Of a stretch of 64,000 nt of DNA, positions 19,641 through 29,536 are shown piece by piece. A model generated the notes under the pieces. That model was not told the origin of the DNA, did no database searches, and saw only the letters and a list, made by a program, of their open reading frames with translations. The number at the start of each line of letters is the position of its first letter. The stretch's first letter is position 1. The stretch is from assembly GCF_000003815.2 (NCBI RefSeq), contig NC_049989.1, forward strand, positions 1,193,705-1,257,704, given 5' to 3'. The stretch is from Branchiostoma floridae. Lineage: Eukaryota; Chordata; Leptocardii; Amphioxiformes; Branchiostomatidae. The position numbers were made by a program, and so were the translations under genes.

Positions 19641-20066
19641 TTTACAGATTGATCAGTTATCTTTTCTTTAACACACCAGTCTTTTGGGGTGTTCGCTTCA
19701 TGACTGATAACATCAGTGCAACAACAAAGTCTTTGTATCATTGGCTTATCTACTTACTAGTATTGTATTTGTAGTCAAAATGTATGTTTCCTTATTCAGT
19801 TTTGGAATACACATTTTGTACATTACAATTTGACATTGTCACTAAGGGGTTGTCAGAACACCCGATACAGGTTACATAGTGGAAAACATGAGGAATGGAA
19901 AACATGTTCTTTCAAACATACAATGTCTCTTTGTGCTTGTTCAATTTCAATCTCACAATACTTAGCAGGCATCAAGTCTTTGCTAGATGCATTCTATTAT
20001 TATTGAAGGTAACAAAAATACAAAGGGAAGTACAAGACATATCTTTACTAAAGCCACAGTAAGTTA

Positions 20067-20562
20067 ATTTTATGGATGACATCCTCTGCAGACTGAAAAA
20101 AATAGTGAGCGAAAAAAAATCAAGGTGGGTGAAAAAAAAAGATGGCTAAATTTTCCAAATGTATGCCATAAATATTGTAAAAAAAACACGAGAATTGGAG
20201 CGATGAAACATAGTGTCACATCCTTCAAGGCATTCATTCCTGTATTCAAGACGTGAAAAGTAAAAAGGTGACAAGTGGTAGACTGGTATCACATACAAAC
20301 ATGGCAACTCATGGCTTCCATAATTGGCCACTTTTACAGTACTTTTACAAGCACTATCTAACTTGTTTCACTTGTACTACCTCAGTCAAAGCTACCTGGC
20401 TAGTGTCACTTCTACAGGTACAATCATTAAGCTACAACACAACATATTTGCCCCTTTTGGTACTTTCTTGTCATGTTAACCATTTCAGAAGAAAAAAAAA
20501 TATTGTTTTGTTTTCTAAAGTCAGGCAAAAATTCATGCACGTGCTGATGTCATCCATAAAAT
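20067..20562. repeat. Possible nested short inverted-repeat element
   Basis: A perfect 17-bp inverted repeat bounds about 496 bp of non-coding DNA. No convincing target duplication was seen, so it may be a decayed MITE or chance. Confidence 0.3.
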
Positions 20563-20575
20563 CTACTTTTTGCGT

Positions 20576-20713
20576 TAGATGTTAAACAGATGGCAAACTG
20601 GTAAGGTAAAAAACAAAGGTTTAAGACAACATTACCACATTAGCCCTACTCGTACAATGCCTCCCAGTGTTTCAGCTTAGTACGCATCCAGTTTGCCATC
20701 TGTTTAACATCTA
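20576..20713. repeat. 26-bp inverted repeat spanning the transposase 3' end
   Basis: The left arm at 20576-20601 is a perfect complement of the right arm at 20688-20713. The right arm is coding sequence of the last exon (encoding DVKQMANWM); the left arm is in the 3' UTR, so the mRNA could form a strong hairpin around its stop codon. Confidence 0.85.
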
Positions 20714-23700
20714 GCTTTGCCAACAAATCACGCTTGAAACCAGGGAAACAAGCATACTGCCTCCCTGGCTGATACTGAAGCACATTGCACTGGTCATACT
20801 GCTCGACCAGCTTCAGTATGTCCTCTGTGGGGTCACCTTTGTGGTGATAACCACCTGCCCTAGTCACACCCAGGTCACAATCAATGCTGTTGAGCATGGC
20901 CTCCAACTCACCTATTGCGTTAGCAATCCTGGCTGCAGATGCCTCATTGAGGTTGGGGCCAAGGTGTTTCGCGAAGGCCTTGAAAAGACCGTTCATGTTT
21001 TCGAGCCTAAGGTCCATGGGCATGTTCTTCCCTTTGCCACCAGCATTGTTGATAAACCTATTCCACTTGAGACTGTGGGCAAGGTTGGCTGGCAACAATG
21101 TGGTCTGTCTGGCAAAGAAGAGGAACGTGCCCATGGCATACTTGGTGTGACCATAGGCTCTGAAAAACAAGAGGGCCATTTTCAGACACCTTGCTACCCT
21201 CTCCCCATCCCCTTCCCTTGTGGCATCCTTAAGGTTGTGGAGGAGAAGTGCCATACCGAATTTTGCTGAATGGTAATTATACACACCATCCTCTGTGGAG
21301 TCGTCATTAGTACGAGCACTTACATGTAGATTGTGTTTCTTCACTTCATGCATAGACCTTGCTTTTGCTCTTACAAAAGATTTGGTGCAGCCTTCCTGCC
21401 TACAGTGATATCTGCTATCCTGTATACCTTCTACAATTCGGTTGATGGAGGCAACCTCCTCGTGGAAGGCGATGTCTACGATCTCGGCCGCCCTGGAGTG
21501 AAGCCAGTCTCTTCTCGTGTGCTCGTCTCCACCCAGGATCTGGTCTGGTACGATGGCTTCGGGTGCATCTGAGTTGTGAACAATAAACTGGCTTTAGTCA
21601 TTTGCCTACCATATCTTAACAACAGATGCCATACAAATCCAGTATATCAGTCCCTTGCCCACAGTTCAAAGACATACCAAAGTAAGCTTTCCCCATTTGT
21701 AACAGACAAAATAGCTTCTATTGTAGAATGCTTATCACTGTCTTAATTTTTAAAAGACAGTTAACAGATAGACAAACTTGTAATCAGTGAGAATTTAAGG
21801 CAAGATGTACATACCATCTACACTCTGTAGGTGGAAAATCTTCTTGCTGGCATGGATTATGAAGGCCTGGAAGTCCTTCATCATGAATTCCTGGTAGGCG
21901 TTGTTGGCTGCGTGGGGGCCCTTCCTGGCATTGGAGGCACCAATCACGTTCATGTTGGCAGTCAAGGAAGCAATGTCGGCTGCTGATGGTTTGCCGAAGA
22001 TGCCGAACATGATCTGAAAATGAAAAGGGAAAGAGGGGAATGAATGAAGAGTAGGTAAAATGTTGACAAAGTTATCTGGGGATTATTTGCCAGACCCAAG
22101 GCCAAGTTAATAAGAGGTACTAGAAGGACTTTAACATAGACAAAATGATACATGTTTTTTTATTACATCATTTATTATGAATACAGGGTGTCAACACAGA
22201 AAGTTGTCAATGCATAAATAAAGAGCAAACAATCCATGAGTCAAAGATACAAGTGGGCAATTTAAAGTCTGTAGTACACATTGAAGTACATTCACATGTC
22301 ACACTGAAATAAACTGACCTCATCAAGGTTCATCTTCCCATGCCAAAGCTCGTGCTTTGGGCTCATCCCCTCCAGCCGTTCTTCTGCTGAGTCTCCATCC
22401 CTAAAGCCGGCTTGGACACCCTCCGCTCTCTCCTCCGACAACCAGTCCCCTCCTAGCAGGATTGGCTGCACGAGGTGAGTGATGTTGCCATCCTCATCCA
22501 CTTCGGAGGGGACGTAGTTGGTTTGGATATAGCGGAGGATGTCTGCCATGTCCCGGCCTTTGTTTTCGTTTTTGAACTGTAGACCTAACCAAGTCTGGGG
22601 GAAGAAAAAAAAACAATGTAAACATGCACATGGTATCAACATTGCTTGATGATAAGTGACTAAAACTGAGTGCAAGATTTGTGGATAGATGTCATCATTT
22701 GAAGATAGATATAGATTATAAAACCAAAACTTGCATATCTAACAGCCCCCCATTTGAACATTGCAAACCTCACCTGCTCTGAAGGCTGTTCCATCTCATC
22801 GGAGTACTGGTGACGGATGTGTCTTACAACAACGTCCCTGAACCCTCTGAAGGCGGCCAGGCGTTCCACTAGCACGTGGGAGACAAGGATGATGAAATCC
22901 CCCCTCAGCAGCTGCTGCACTACATCAGTGACCATCACCTCCTCCAGCTGGAAATCCCGTAGCTGTCTCTGTGGCCCAGCGCTTGGTGGACTCTTCACCC
23001 GGTCTAGTGCTCCAAACTGCTGGATCCAGTGAAGCGACTGGTTACGGTTTTCAGCTGACTGGTGCTTTGCTGTTACGTTCAAGTCGACGTTGTCAAAGAT
23101 GATTTGAAAGGTTGGTAGGGGGGTCTTAGCGGCTATCTCTACAGCTTTGCTGACTATGTCTTGGGGTCTGTCTTCTGTAGTGACTTCTGCACTGTTGATG
23201 GCTTGCTCTGCGAGTTTGTAAGTTTCATCCTTGAAGCCGGGGATACTGTTCAGGACCTCTATAATGGGCTTGGTGGTGTCTGTATCCTCCTCTGACAGTG
23301 GCATTACTCCAAGGTCTAGGTCACTGTCATCCACTGATAAACTTGGCTGTTCTAGGTCACTGTCATCCACTGATAAACTTGGCTGTTCTGGGGAGTCGTA
23401 GGTCTGGAAGGCGAAGTCTAATTCCTGTAAATCTGCTGAGCTTATTGTACTCTGTCCAGAGGCATCAAGATCGGCTTTGGACTTGACCCGCGCTTGCTTC
23501 ACTAACTCCTCTCCTAGGGCGACCAAGAGGGGGACAGTCTCCATATGAGCTTCAACACGGCGTTTCCATGCAAGTATCTTGTCGTCCCGTCCTTTTCCCA
23601 GTTCTGTCTGCTTTAGTATGCTCATTGTGTGAGACATACACAGCTGCTGTTTGTTAAGTCTTGTGAAGGCGATCTTCTTTGCCCCCGCATGCAAAAGCAC

Positions 23701-26302
23701 GAGACTGTTTCTATACTGGATTGCAGACAACGTTGGGTGTCTCGCTCGTAGACACACCGATGCAGCTGTACATATTGCTATGCGCCTATCCTCCCCACAC
23801 GCTCCCTGCAGACAGCAGTCAAACCATGGTGCATGGATCTCCAGTTCCTTCTCAAAGTCCTCCAACTTGAAGTTCAGGAGATCTTTCGGCTGCGTTCGAC
23901 CAAGTACAGATACAGCTGCCAATACGTTACCCTCCTGTTTGATTGCTTGAGCAACTTTATCACGCAGCGCTGCAGCCATCTCTTCATGTTTCAGCAAGCT
24001 GCCTGCAGCTGCACCCCACTTCCCATCTGCAAGTTGCTGCACACCAGACTTCAGTCTTCCTCCCATCTTCTTTACCCTTGGGCCTTTGTCCGAGGGGTAC
24101 TGCACATGTACCTGTAACAAACAAAGAGGGGAAATGTTACACAGATGTATTTAATCTTTTCCACAGGAAGTACGATCATACACTAACATACTGGAAAATG
24201 TAATCAGCTTAGATAATCTGGCTACCGCGGTACGCTGAAAACCGGGGTAATAATCTACTGTGTTGCCATAGATATCATCAAGTACATTTTATAAACTTAA
24301 TCTGTTATGGGAATCCTGCAAAAAGAGTGAGAAATGACACTGAAAATATTGTTGACTGCATTTTTCTAAAATTTTATCCTTCCTTTTTTTTGCAGAGTAT
24401 AAAGTAATAAGGTTCTTCTTTCAATCAAATACATAAGCACATAGGTGAAAAGAAGGTAACTTTATCATCATCTGTATTTACATACAGATTACAGACTTTA
24501 CACTCACACTACATTTTTGACATAGTTGGGCCCACATCAAAGACAATAAGTACTTCACAATAACTTGCCAACTACATGGATTCGGATTTATCAAAAGTGA
24601 ATCAAGGAGGCTATCTACCCTCCTTGCTAATTACTCTACACCTTCAGTGCTGTATCTTTACAGATGTATGCGATATAGTGTGATGTCAGGTACACAAGCA
24701 AAAGCAGAATTAGTAAAGCAGAATTTGCAACAGAATCAGAGAAACAAATTTGTCATGTCAACCTTCCTAAATAAACATGCAAGACTTGCTTAGTGGTGGT
24801 CCTTGTTTTATTTCTGCATACAACAAACTATCTAGTAGTAGTAGTAACTATATTCTCTTCTATTCCAAGGACATGTACAACTTCCTTGTCTATCCTTATT
24901 CTTTTCAGTAGTTAGTCTGTACGATTGCAGAATAATGCATCATTAAAAATAATAATAACATTTCTTGCCAATGCAAAGATGAGTTTGGGGGCATACCACA
25001 CTATGCAGATCACAAAAGCCATTATCGTTTACTAGTTTACATGAAAAATTATGCTGTGTGTCAACAATGAGAAACTAGCCTCAGAAACTCCCTTCTTTCG
25101 ATTCATTTCACTTTCAATGTGGTGTTGGAAAAAAAGTCTCAAAAAATACAAAAAGGACTCCTACCTAACCGAAGAACTCTACTCTCTACTCTACTCCACT
25201 CTAATCGTGTCCAACAATTACTCTCCAAGCAGAGGTTAGGCTCCGGTTGTTTTTTTAAACGTTTTTTTAGTCGTTTTTATTGGGCTTTCTATTTTGTCAT
25301 TTTTCTTAAAGTCCGCCAGCTAAATAAGGTTTTGACAATACAAGATACAATACAAAATAGACAGCCCGATAAAACGACTAAAAAAACGTTTAAAAAACAA
25401 CCGGAGCCTAACCTCTGCTTGGAGAGTACCCAATAAATTATGTCACGTTTTGATACTTCCTGGTTACACACGCATTTAAAACACACATACTAACAATAGC
25501 TATCAATTCGTGGTCTTTTAACGGCTATTACAGTTGCAACATCAAAGCATGGAATTCGCCGTCACACAAGGTAAAACTAAACGTGACATACCTCAACTTT
25601 TGTCACACCGTCCCCGCCTGCAAAGTTCTGACTTGCTTTCTGTAGCGGTGGAACATTCTCGTGGCTCTTCTTAGGTCTTGACCGTTGCTTGTGCGCTGGG
25701 GAAAACTTGCCGGGGGTGTAAATTAGTCTCCGCTTCTTAGCTGAACTCTTGGGAGTTGTTCTGGTGACATCCATCGGGCTTCTAGGTTCTGTCGTCACAA
25801 GAAGGCGCGCAGGTGTTGTACTAACGTTAGTACTAGTAGCTGTAGTTGTATCTGAAACGTTAGCTGTTTCAAAAGTTTCCAAAGCTACTCCTCCTACAGC
25901 TCCTCCAGGCCCTACGGCGCGCCTCCACCTTGACAATGTCTCTGCGGCATCATCTCTTATGAACCTATCGATTTTCCGGCCGCATGGCTCACAGATTGAT
26001 TCCGAGAGAGACGGGTCTCGGACGACAGCGGTCCCGAGTAACTTTTCCAACTTCGGCGCAGGGGGTTCTTCGTTGCTTCTGTCCTTGCCCTGGTCCTTGC
26101 CTTTGCTTTTCAACTCGAACAAGTTCTTGGAATTGGAAATTTTCCCATTCTTCAACAGTGATTTTTGACAAAGTCTGCACCTTGTCCTCGGGTCATCTTC
26201 TCTGCCACAAGCGGCACCGCCAGGCTTTTTTGGCGGACGGGCGGACAGCATCGTTCTGCCCTCCGTCTCCGCCAGAATGACAGTCATCGCGAGTTGGTAC
26301 AC
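20646..26302 (-). CDS. DDE-type transposase of the transposon (five exons, Academ-like / DUF6589-like)
   Basis: Exons on the minus strand: 26302-25592, 24111-22774, 22594-22319, 22013-21815, 21568-20646; 1,148 residues. All junctions are GT-AG and in frame. N-terminal paired cysteines C42/C45 and C104/C107 look like a ZAD-type zinc site. A candidate catalytic triad is D577 or D580 (FDNVDLN), D733 (LLGGDWL, then an SEERAEG segment) and E1031 (MDLRLENMN). A C2H2 finger lies at C897/C902/H915/H920. The YGHTKYA and LENMNGLFK segments resemble DUF6589 proteins, as I recall them from animals and fungi. A 12-residue unit (EQPSLSVDDSDL) is duplicated in exon 2. The start is the first ATG of exon 1; one further in (M18) is possible. 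Confidence 0.87.
24112..25591 (-). other. Intron 1 of the transposase
   Basis: 1,480 bp between donor GAG|GTATGT and acceptor GTTACAG|G. Apart from the MITE-like inverted repeat it is AT-rich; no coding region was seen. Confidence 0.8.
25219..25428. mobile_element. 210-bp MITE-like inverted repeat in the first transposase intron
   Basis: Long inverted arms of about 60 bp begin TACTCTCCAAGCAGAGG and continue into GTTAGGCTCCGG, a T-run and AACGTTTTTTTAGTCG. They surround about 90 bp of unrelated sequence. It lies in the 1.5-kb intron between transposase exons 1 and 2. No clear target duplication is visible. Confidence 0.75.
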
Positions 26303-27690
26303 AGAATTTATCAGGAAATTCTCTTTGAAGTCCCGTTTCTGTCATGATCATGTGAAATACCGACCACAAAAGTGGTAATCTTGAAAACAGTGTGTTATGA
26401 ATATCCCGCGAAACACCCCAGGAGAGCCATGTTGTTTGGGCTTCCCCGGTAATTTGCATAATATGACGTCAGGCACAGCTGAATAGAGGGGGTTTGCCTT
26501 CGCGCGCCGTGTAAGATAGTACCAAGTAGCTTTTATCAAAATTCGTAAGTGACGACCAAATTGAATTAAAAACTTGTACCATGATTGAGGTTATGGAAAA
26601 AGAAAGTGCGATTTTATTCTCATTTGGCGGTGACCCAAAAGCGGCGGTGTTGTGTAGTACAGAGAGTCGGTGACTCTTTGATGTCATTGATCACTTGACG
26701 AAAACAATTCACAAGCGCACGATAACTAGATTTGTGTCCTGATGTATCTTTCAGTATGAAAAGGGCCATACACCATATTTACTCAAAAAACGCCGCCATA
26801 TCGTCACCCTCCCGAGAAATACCGGGGCATTTTGACACTACTCCAACATGTATTAAATGAAGGGCATTAAATGGGCATGAAAATGTGCTGTCATCAAAAT
26901 ACTGTGATAATTGTACGAGACCACGCAGTTTGCAGTTGTGACTAAGAGGTAATTCAAGGTGGGCAATCACCGGAAGACATTTGGAGGTTCCTAAACGAAA
27001 AGTATAAGCAGAGAATCGGTGACTCTTTGATGTCACTGATAATGAGCCTCACATTGATCACTTGACGAAAACAATTCACAAGCGCACGATAACTAGATTT
27101 GTGTCCTGATGTATCTTCGCGATCGCGGGTCATAAACCACGTTTACTCATGTTGAAAAAAACGCCGCCATATCGTCACCCTCCCGAGAAATACCGGGGCA
27201 TTTTGACAATGAACAGTCGCATTTCACAAAGAAGGCTATATTCCCATGTGGAAACCAACCATCTTCTGCCATTTCCACTCGGTTCCTTACACACGGTACA
27301 CGTACACATACACGATCGCACTACGAACAGGAATCCGCAAATCTAACAGCCCGGATTGTACTACAAGGATTGTACCTGGATTGAAGGTATGTTTTAGCAG
27401 TCTTATTTATAAAAATATCGACAAAACACAGCGCTGCACCCTACAAGCTACATTCGAGTAGAATACAACTAACGTTACTAAGGAAGTGTTTGTCATTCAA
27501 AGTCTAGCCATATTGCAAACCAGAACTCTCTGTCACCGCCAAAGATAAGTATATCTGGAGCTAATGTCTTACGTAGTATATGTCACGACATTATGTATCG
27601 CCAGGTACAGACGGTACTTTGCCGCTCTTCGATTTCACAGTCTAGTGGGAGATGGAATTCTTAATTGTTCTACGTGCCTTTTATTTTCAG
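26303..27690. promoter_or_regulatory. Divergent upstream region between transposase and third gene
   Basis: Holds the presumed promoters of the transposase (minus) and the third gene (plus). A segment of about 170-200 bp is directly duplicated (26661-26836 and 27010-27208). Both copies carry GATCACTTGACGAAAACAAT, TTTGTGTCCTGATGTATC and CGCCGCCATATCGTCACCC. A plausible 5' UTR donor, TTGAAG|GTATGT, is near 27387 and the matching acceptor is at 27690. No other gene seen. Confidence 0.5.
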
Positions 27691-27692
27691 AT

Positions 27693-28442
27693 ATGGCAGA
27701 CAGCGAGGGATATGACTCCGACGCTACACATTGCTCGGATATTGAATGGCCCGACAAGGAGTTTGGACCACCCCTCGTCTCCTCGACTCCAATCCACGAC
27801 ACTGAGTTCAGCGCTCTATTTGATGCCGAGACGTGCCCACCAGAAAACTCCGAGGACGTGAACTCTAGCGGGGACGGGGAAGTGTTCCGATCCAGCTCAG
27901 AAGAGAGCTTGTTATTGTTCGGGGGGGCCAGGGCAAGGAACGCACCTGCCATGGAACCGGAGGATTGGAATACTAGCAGGGATATGTTCGAATCCAGCTC
28001 AGAATCCAGCTCAGAAGAGAGCTTGTTATTGTTCGGGGGGGCCAGGGCAAGGAACGCACCTGCCAAGGAACCGGATGACTGGGATACTAGTAGGGACATG
28101 TTCGAATCCAGCTCAGAATCCAGCTCAGAAGGGAGCGAAGAGAGCGTGGTCCTGCTAGGGATACCAAGGGCAATGAACGCACCTGCGAAAGAAAACACGG
28201 TGTCCGAGGACTTGAACACCATCGAGAGCGCCGATGGAATCGTAGAAGAAACTCAAGCTGCACCGCTTGATCTAAGAATAATTCAGGACTCACAGCCACC
28301 ACAACACCCACTCCCTCAGAACCGAACCCCGGCCACACCATCAGTTACAGGTACACAAGACACCCCTATGGATTTAAGAACCATTATCCCCGACACCCAG
28401 TATGATGACAACAGTAGAAAATACACAGTAACACTTGCGTAA
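27693..28442 (+). CDS. Third transposon gene: acidic Ser/Glu-rich repeat protein with two PxDLR motifs
   Basis: 249 residues from the ATG just after a strong splice acceptor (TTTATTTTCAG|ATATGG); a longer frame upstream is probably intron. A unit of about 39 residues (ESSSEES, LLLFGGARARNAPA, EPDDWDTSRDMF) is repeated nearly three times (about 66-170). The C-terminal third has PLDLR (191-195) and PMDLR (225-229). These resemble the PxDLS motif that binds the CtBP corepressor, as in adenovirus E1A and many transcription factors. No enzyme domain, signal peptide or membrane segment is seen. It lies inside the transposon, after the transposase promoter region, and ends before an AATAAA. Function unknown; a regulatory or host-interaction role is only a guess. 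Confidence 0.75.
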   Translation: MADSEGYDSDATHCSDIEWPDKEFGPPLVSSTPIHDTEFSALFDAETCPPENSEDVNSSGDGEVFRSSSEESLLLFGGARARNAPAMEPEDWNTSRDMFESSSESSSEESLLLFGGARARNAPAKEPDDWDTSRDMFESSSESSSEGSEESVVLLGIPRAMNAPAKENTVSEDLNTIESADGIVEETQAAPLDLRIIQDSQPPQHPLPQNRTPATPSVTGTQDTPMDLRTIIPDTQYDDNSRKYTVTLA

Positions 28443-28900
28443 ATATATAGACAAAGCCGGTTAGACTGTCATTTCTCTTATTTTGTACAGCGTAAGGTAA
28501 ATAGTTTTCTGTATAATCTTATAATGTGTGATAGTTTTTCCCATTGTGCAAAATGTCATTATCAAAAGGTAAATAATAAGCAGAACCACTTAGATTCTTA
28601 ATTTCCCCTCTCTAATTTGTCATTCATAACATTGTACATAATCTTCTTGTGGTAGATTTTCCCCTATTTTGCAAAATTACGTCGTTTTCAAGAAGGTAAC
28701 TGTTAGGCCTCTCGTCTTTGCGTACGTGACATACATGTAAATAAAGGTTTGCAAATGTTTATAACTTGCGTGCAATTGTAGTTGTCTCGTTAGTGACATA
28801 TAGTTCGATAGCTCTGTTATTGTAATGTTCTTGAAGTCTACGCATACGCGTCGCACGCATCTCTCATTAGCTTTGAGTTGTGAAATCGCGGGAAGTGAAG
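28443..28900 (+). other. 3' UTR and flank of the third gene
   Basis: Two degenerate ~120-bp direct repeats (from about 28468 and 28600; shared features TTTTCCC, TGCAAAAT, AAGGTAA) precede a polyadenylation signal AATAAA at about 28740. No ORF. Confidence 0.55.
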
Positions 28901-29049
28901 AGGGTCATTAATATTCAGTAGTCAGTAGACAAAGTCGATTGGCCAGCTGGCCCGGTGCCAGCCACCAATCGTTCGCCGCGAAACGTGCCGCCCGCAGCGT
29001 GCGTGCTCATTAATCATCACGCCCGCCGCGCCCCCATCGAGCTGGCTTC

Positions 29050-29181
29050 CTATGCCGCCGTTCCAGAGTACTGCGTGAGGCGTATCTCCCCGGGCCGGCT
29101 AAAGTCGGTTTACGGGGCTATGTTGCTAGCGGCCCGGGAAAGAACCGTAGCCGCGAGCGCTGTTCTCTGGATACCAGGGTA
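29050..29181 (-). repeat. Right terminus: TIR and subterminal inverted repeat
   Basis: Read inward on the minus strand it begins TACCCTGGTATCCAGAG. About 75-130 bp in it has TTTAGCCGGC, ATACGCCTCACGCAGTACTCTGG and an ACGGCGG, matching the left end internal motif. Confidence 0.8.
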
Positions 29182-29190
29182 CTGACGGAT
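29182..29190. repeat. Right 9-bp target-site duplication (CTGACGGAT)
   Basis: Second copy of the 9 bp found at 16339-16347; followed by CAAAACAAAACC as in the uninterrupted element A2. Confidence 0.93.
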
Positions 29191-29536
29191 CAAAACAAAA
29201 CCTTTACCCCCTCGTAACTTGGGTACGCTTCGTCGCACCCAAGTGAAAGTTGGACAGTTTGTTCAAATAATTTTTCGCTACTTGCAGCGAAAATTTGGGC
29301 TCTCTAAGTCGTAGCGTTAAGTATTTAGTGACCCTCACCCCTAAAACAGGGGTAAACCGGGGTTTGGTATCGTCCCGGCGGCGGAAGTCTAACTAGGTCA
29401 TCCCGCTATTTTTAGCGGCGGTCCGATTCCGAGGGTCTAAAGGGGGTTTCCGGGAGCGCTTCCGGGAGCCTGTTAGGGGTTTCTCAACACCTTAAATCCC
29501 TTTTTTCTCTCGTTCTCTGGGTTCCTGGTACTCAGG

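Larger units (their letters stand above)
19146..20575. other. Region between convergent helicase and transposase genes
   Basis: AT-rich and non-coding. It contains at least three degenerate copies of a ~110-bp tandem repeat (about 19320-19640; each with TATATACATGTATAAG, AGAATATG and CATTTCTTCGCAT). A 17-bp inverted pair (ATTTTATGGATGACATC at 20067-20083 and its complement at 20546-20562) may mark a ~500-bp nested element. No gene recognised. Confidence 0.5.
16348..29181. mobile_element. 12.8-kb DNA transposon with helicase and D-D-E transposase (Academ-like, probably AcademH)
   Basis: Terminal inverted repeats start TACCCTGG on both ends (left TACCCTGGATATCAGAG, right complement TACCCTGGTATCCAGAG). 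A 9-bp target duplication flanks it. A subterminal motif, GCAGTACTCTGG with TTAGCCGGC before it, is repeated in inverted orientation at both ends. Inside are a RecQ-like helicase (plus strand), a five-exon transposase (minus strand) and a third gene (plus strand). All three are open with good splice sites, so the insertion appears young. A SF2 helicase plus this transposase type and a long target duplication fit the AcademH lineage as I remember it; the superfamily call is inference. Confidence 0.88.

Noticed and set aside
20841-21269. Plus-strand frames opposite transposase exon 5
   Set aside because: They lie antisense to a well-supported exon with zinc finger and catalytic motif.
16348-29181. 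hAT, P or Mutator superfamily assignment
   Set aside because: The termini and transposase motifs do not fit hAT or P (8-bp duplications), and the helicase partner is not typical of Mutator despite its 9-bp duplications.
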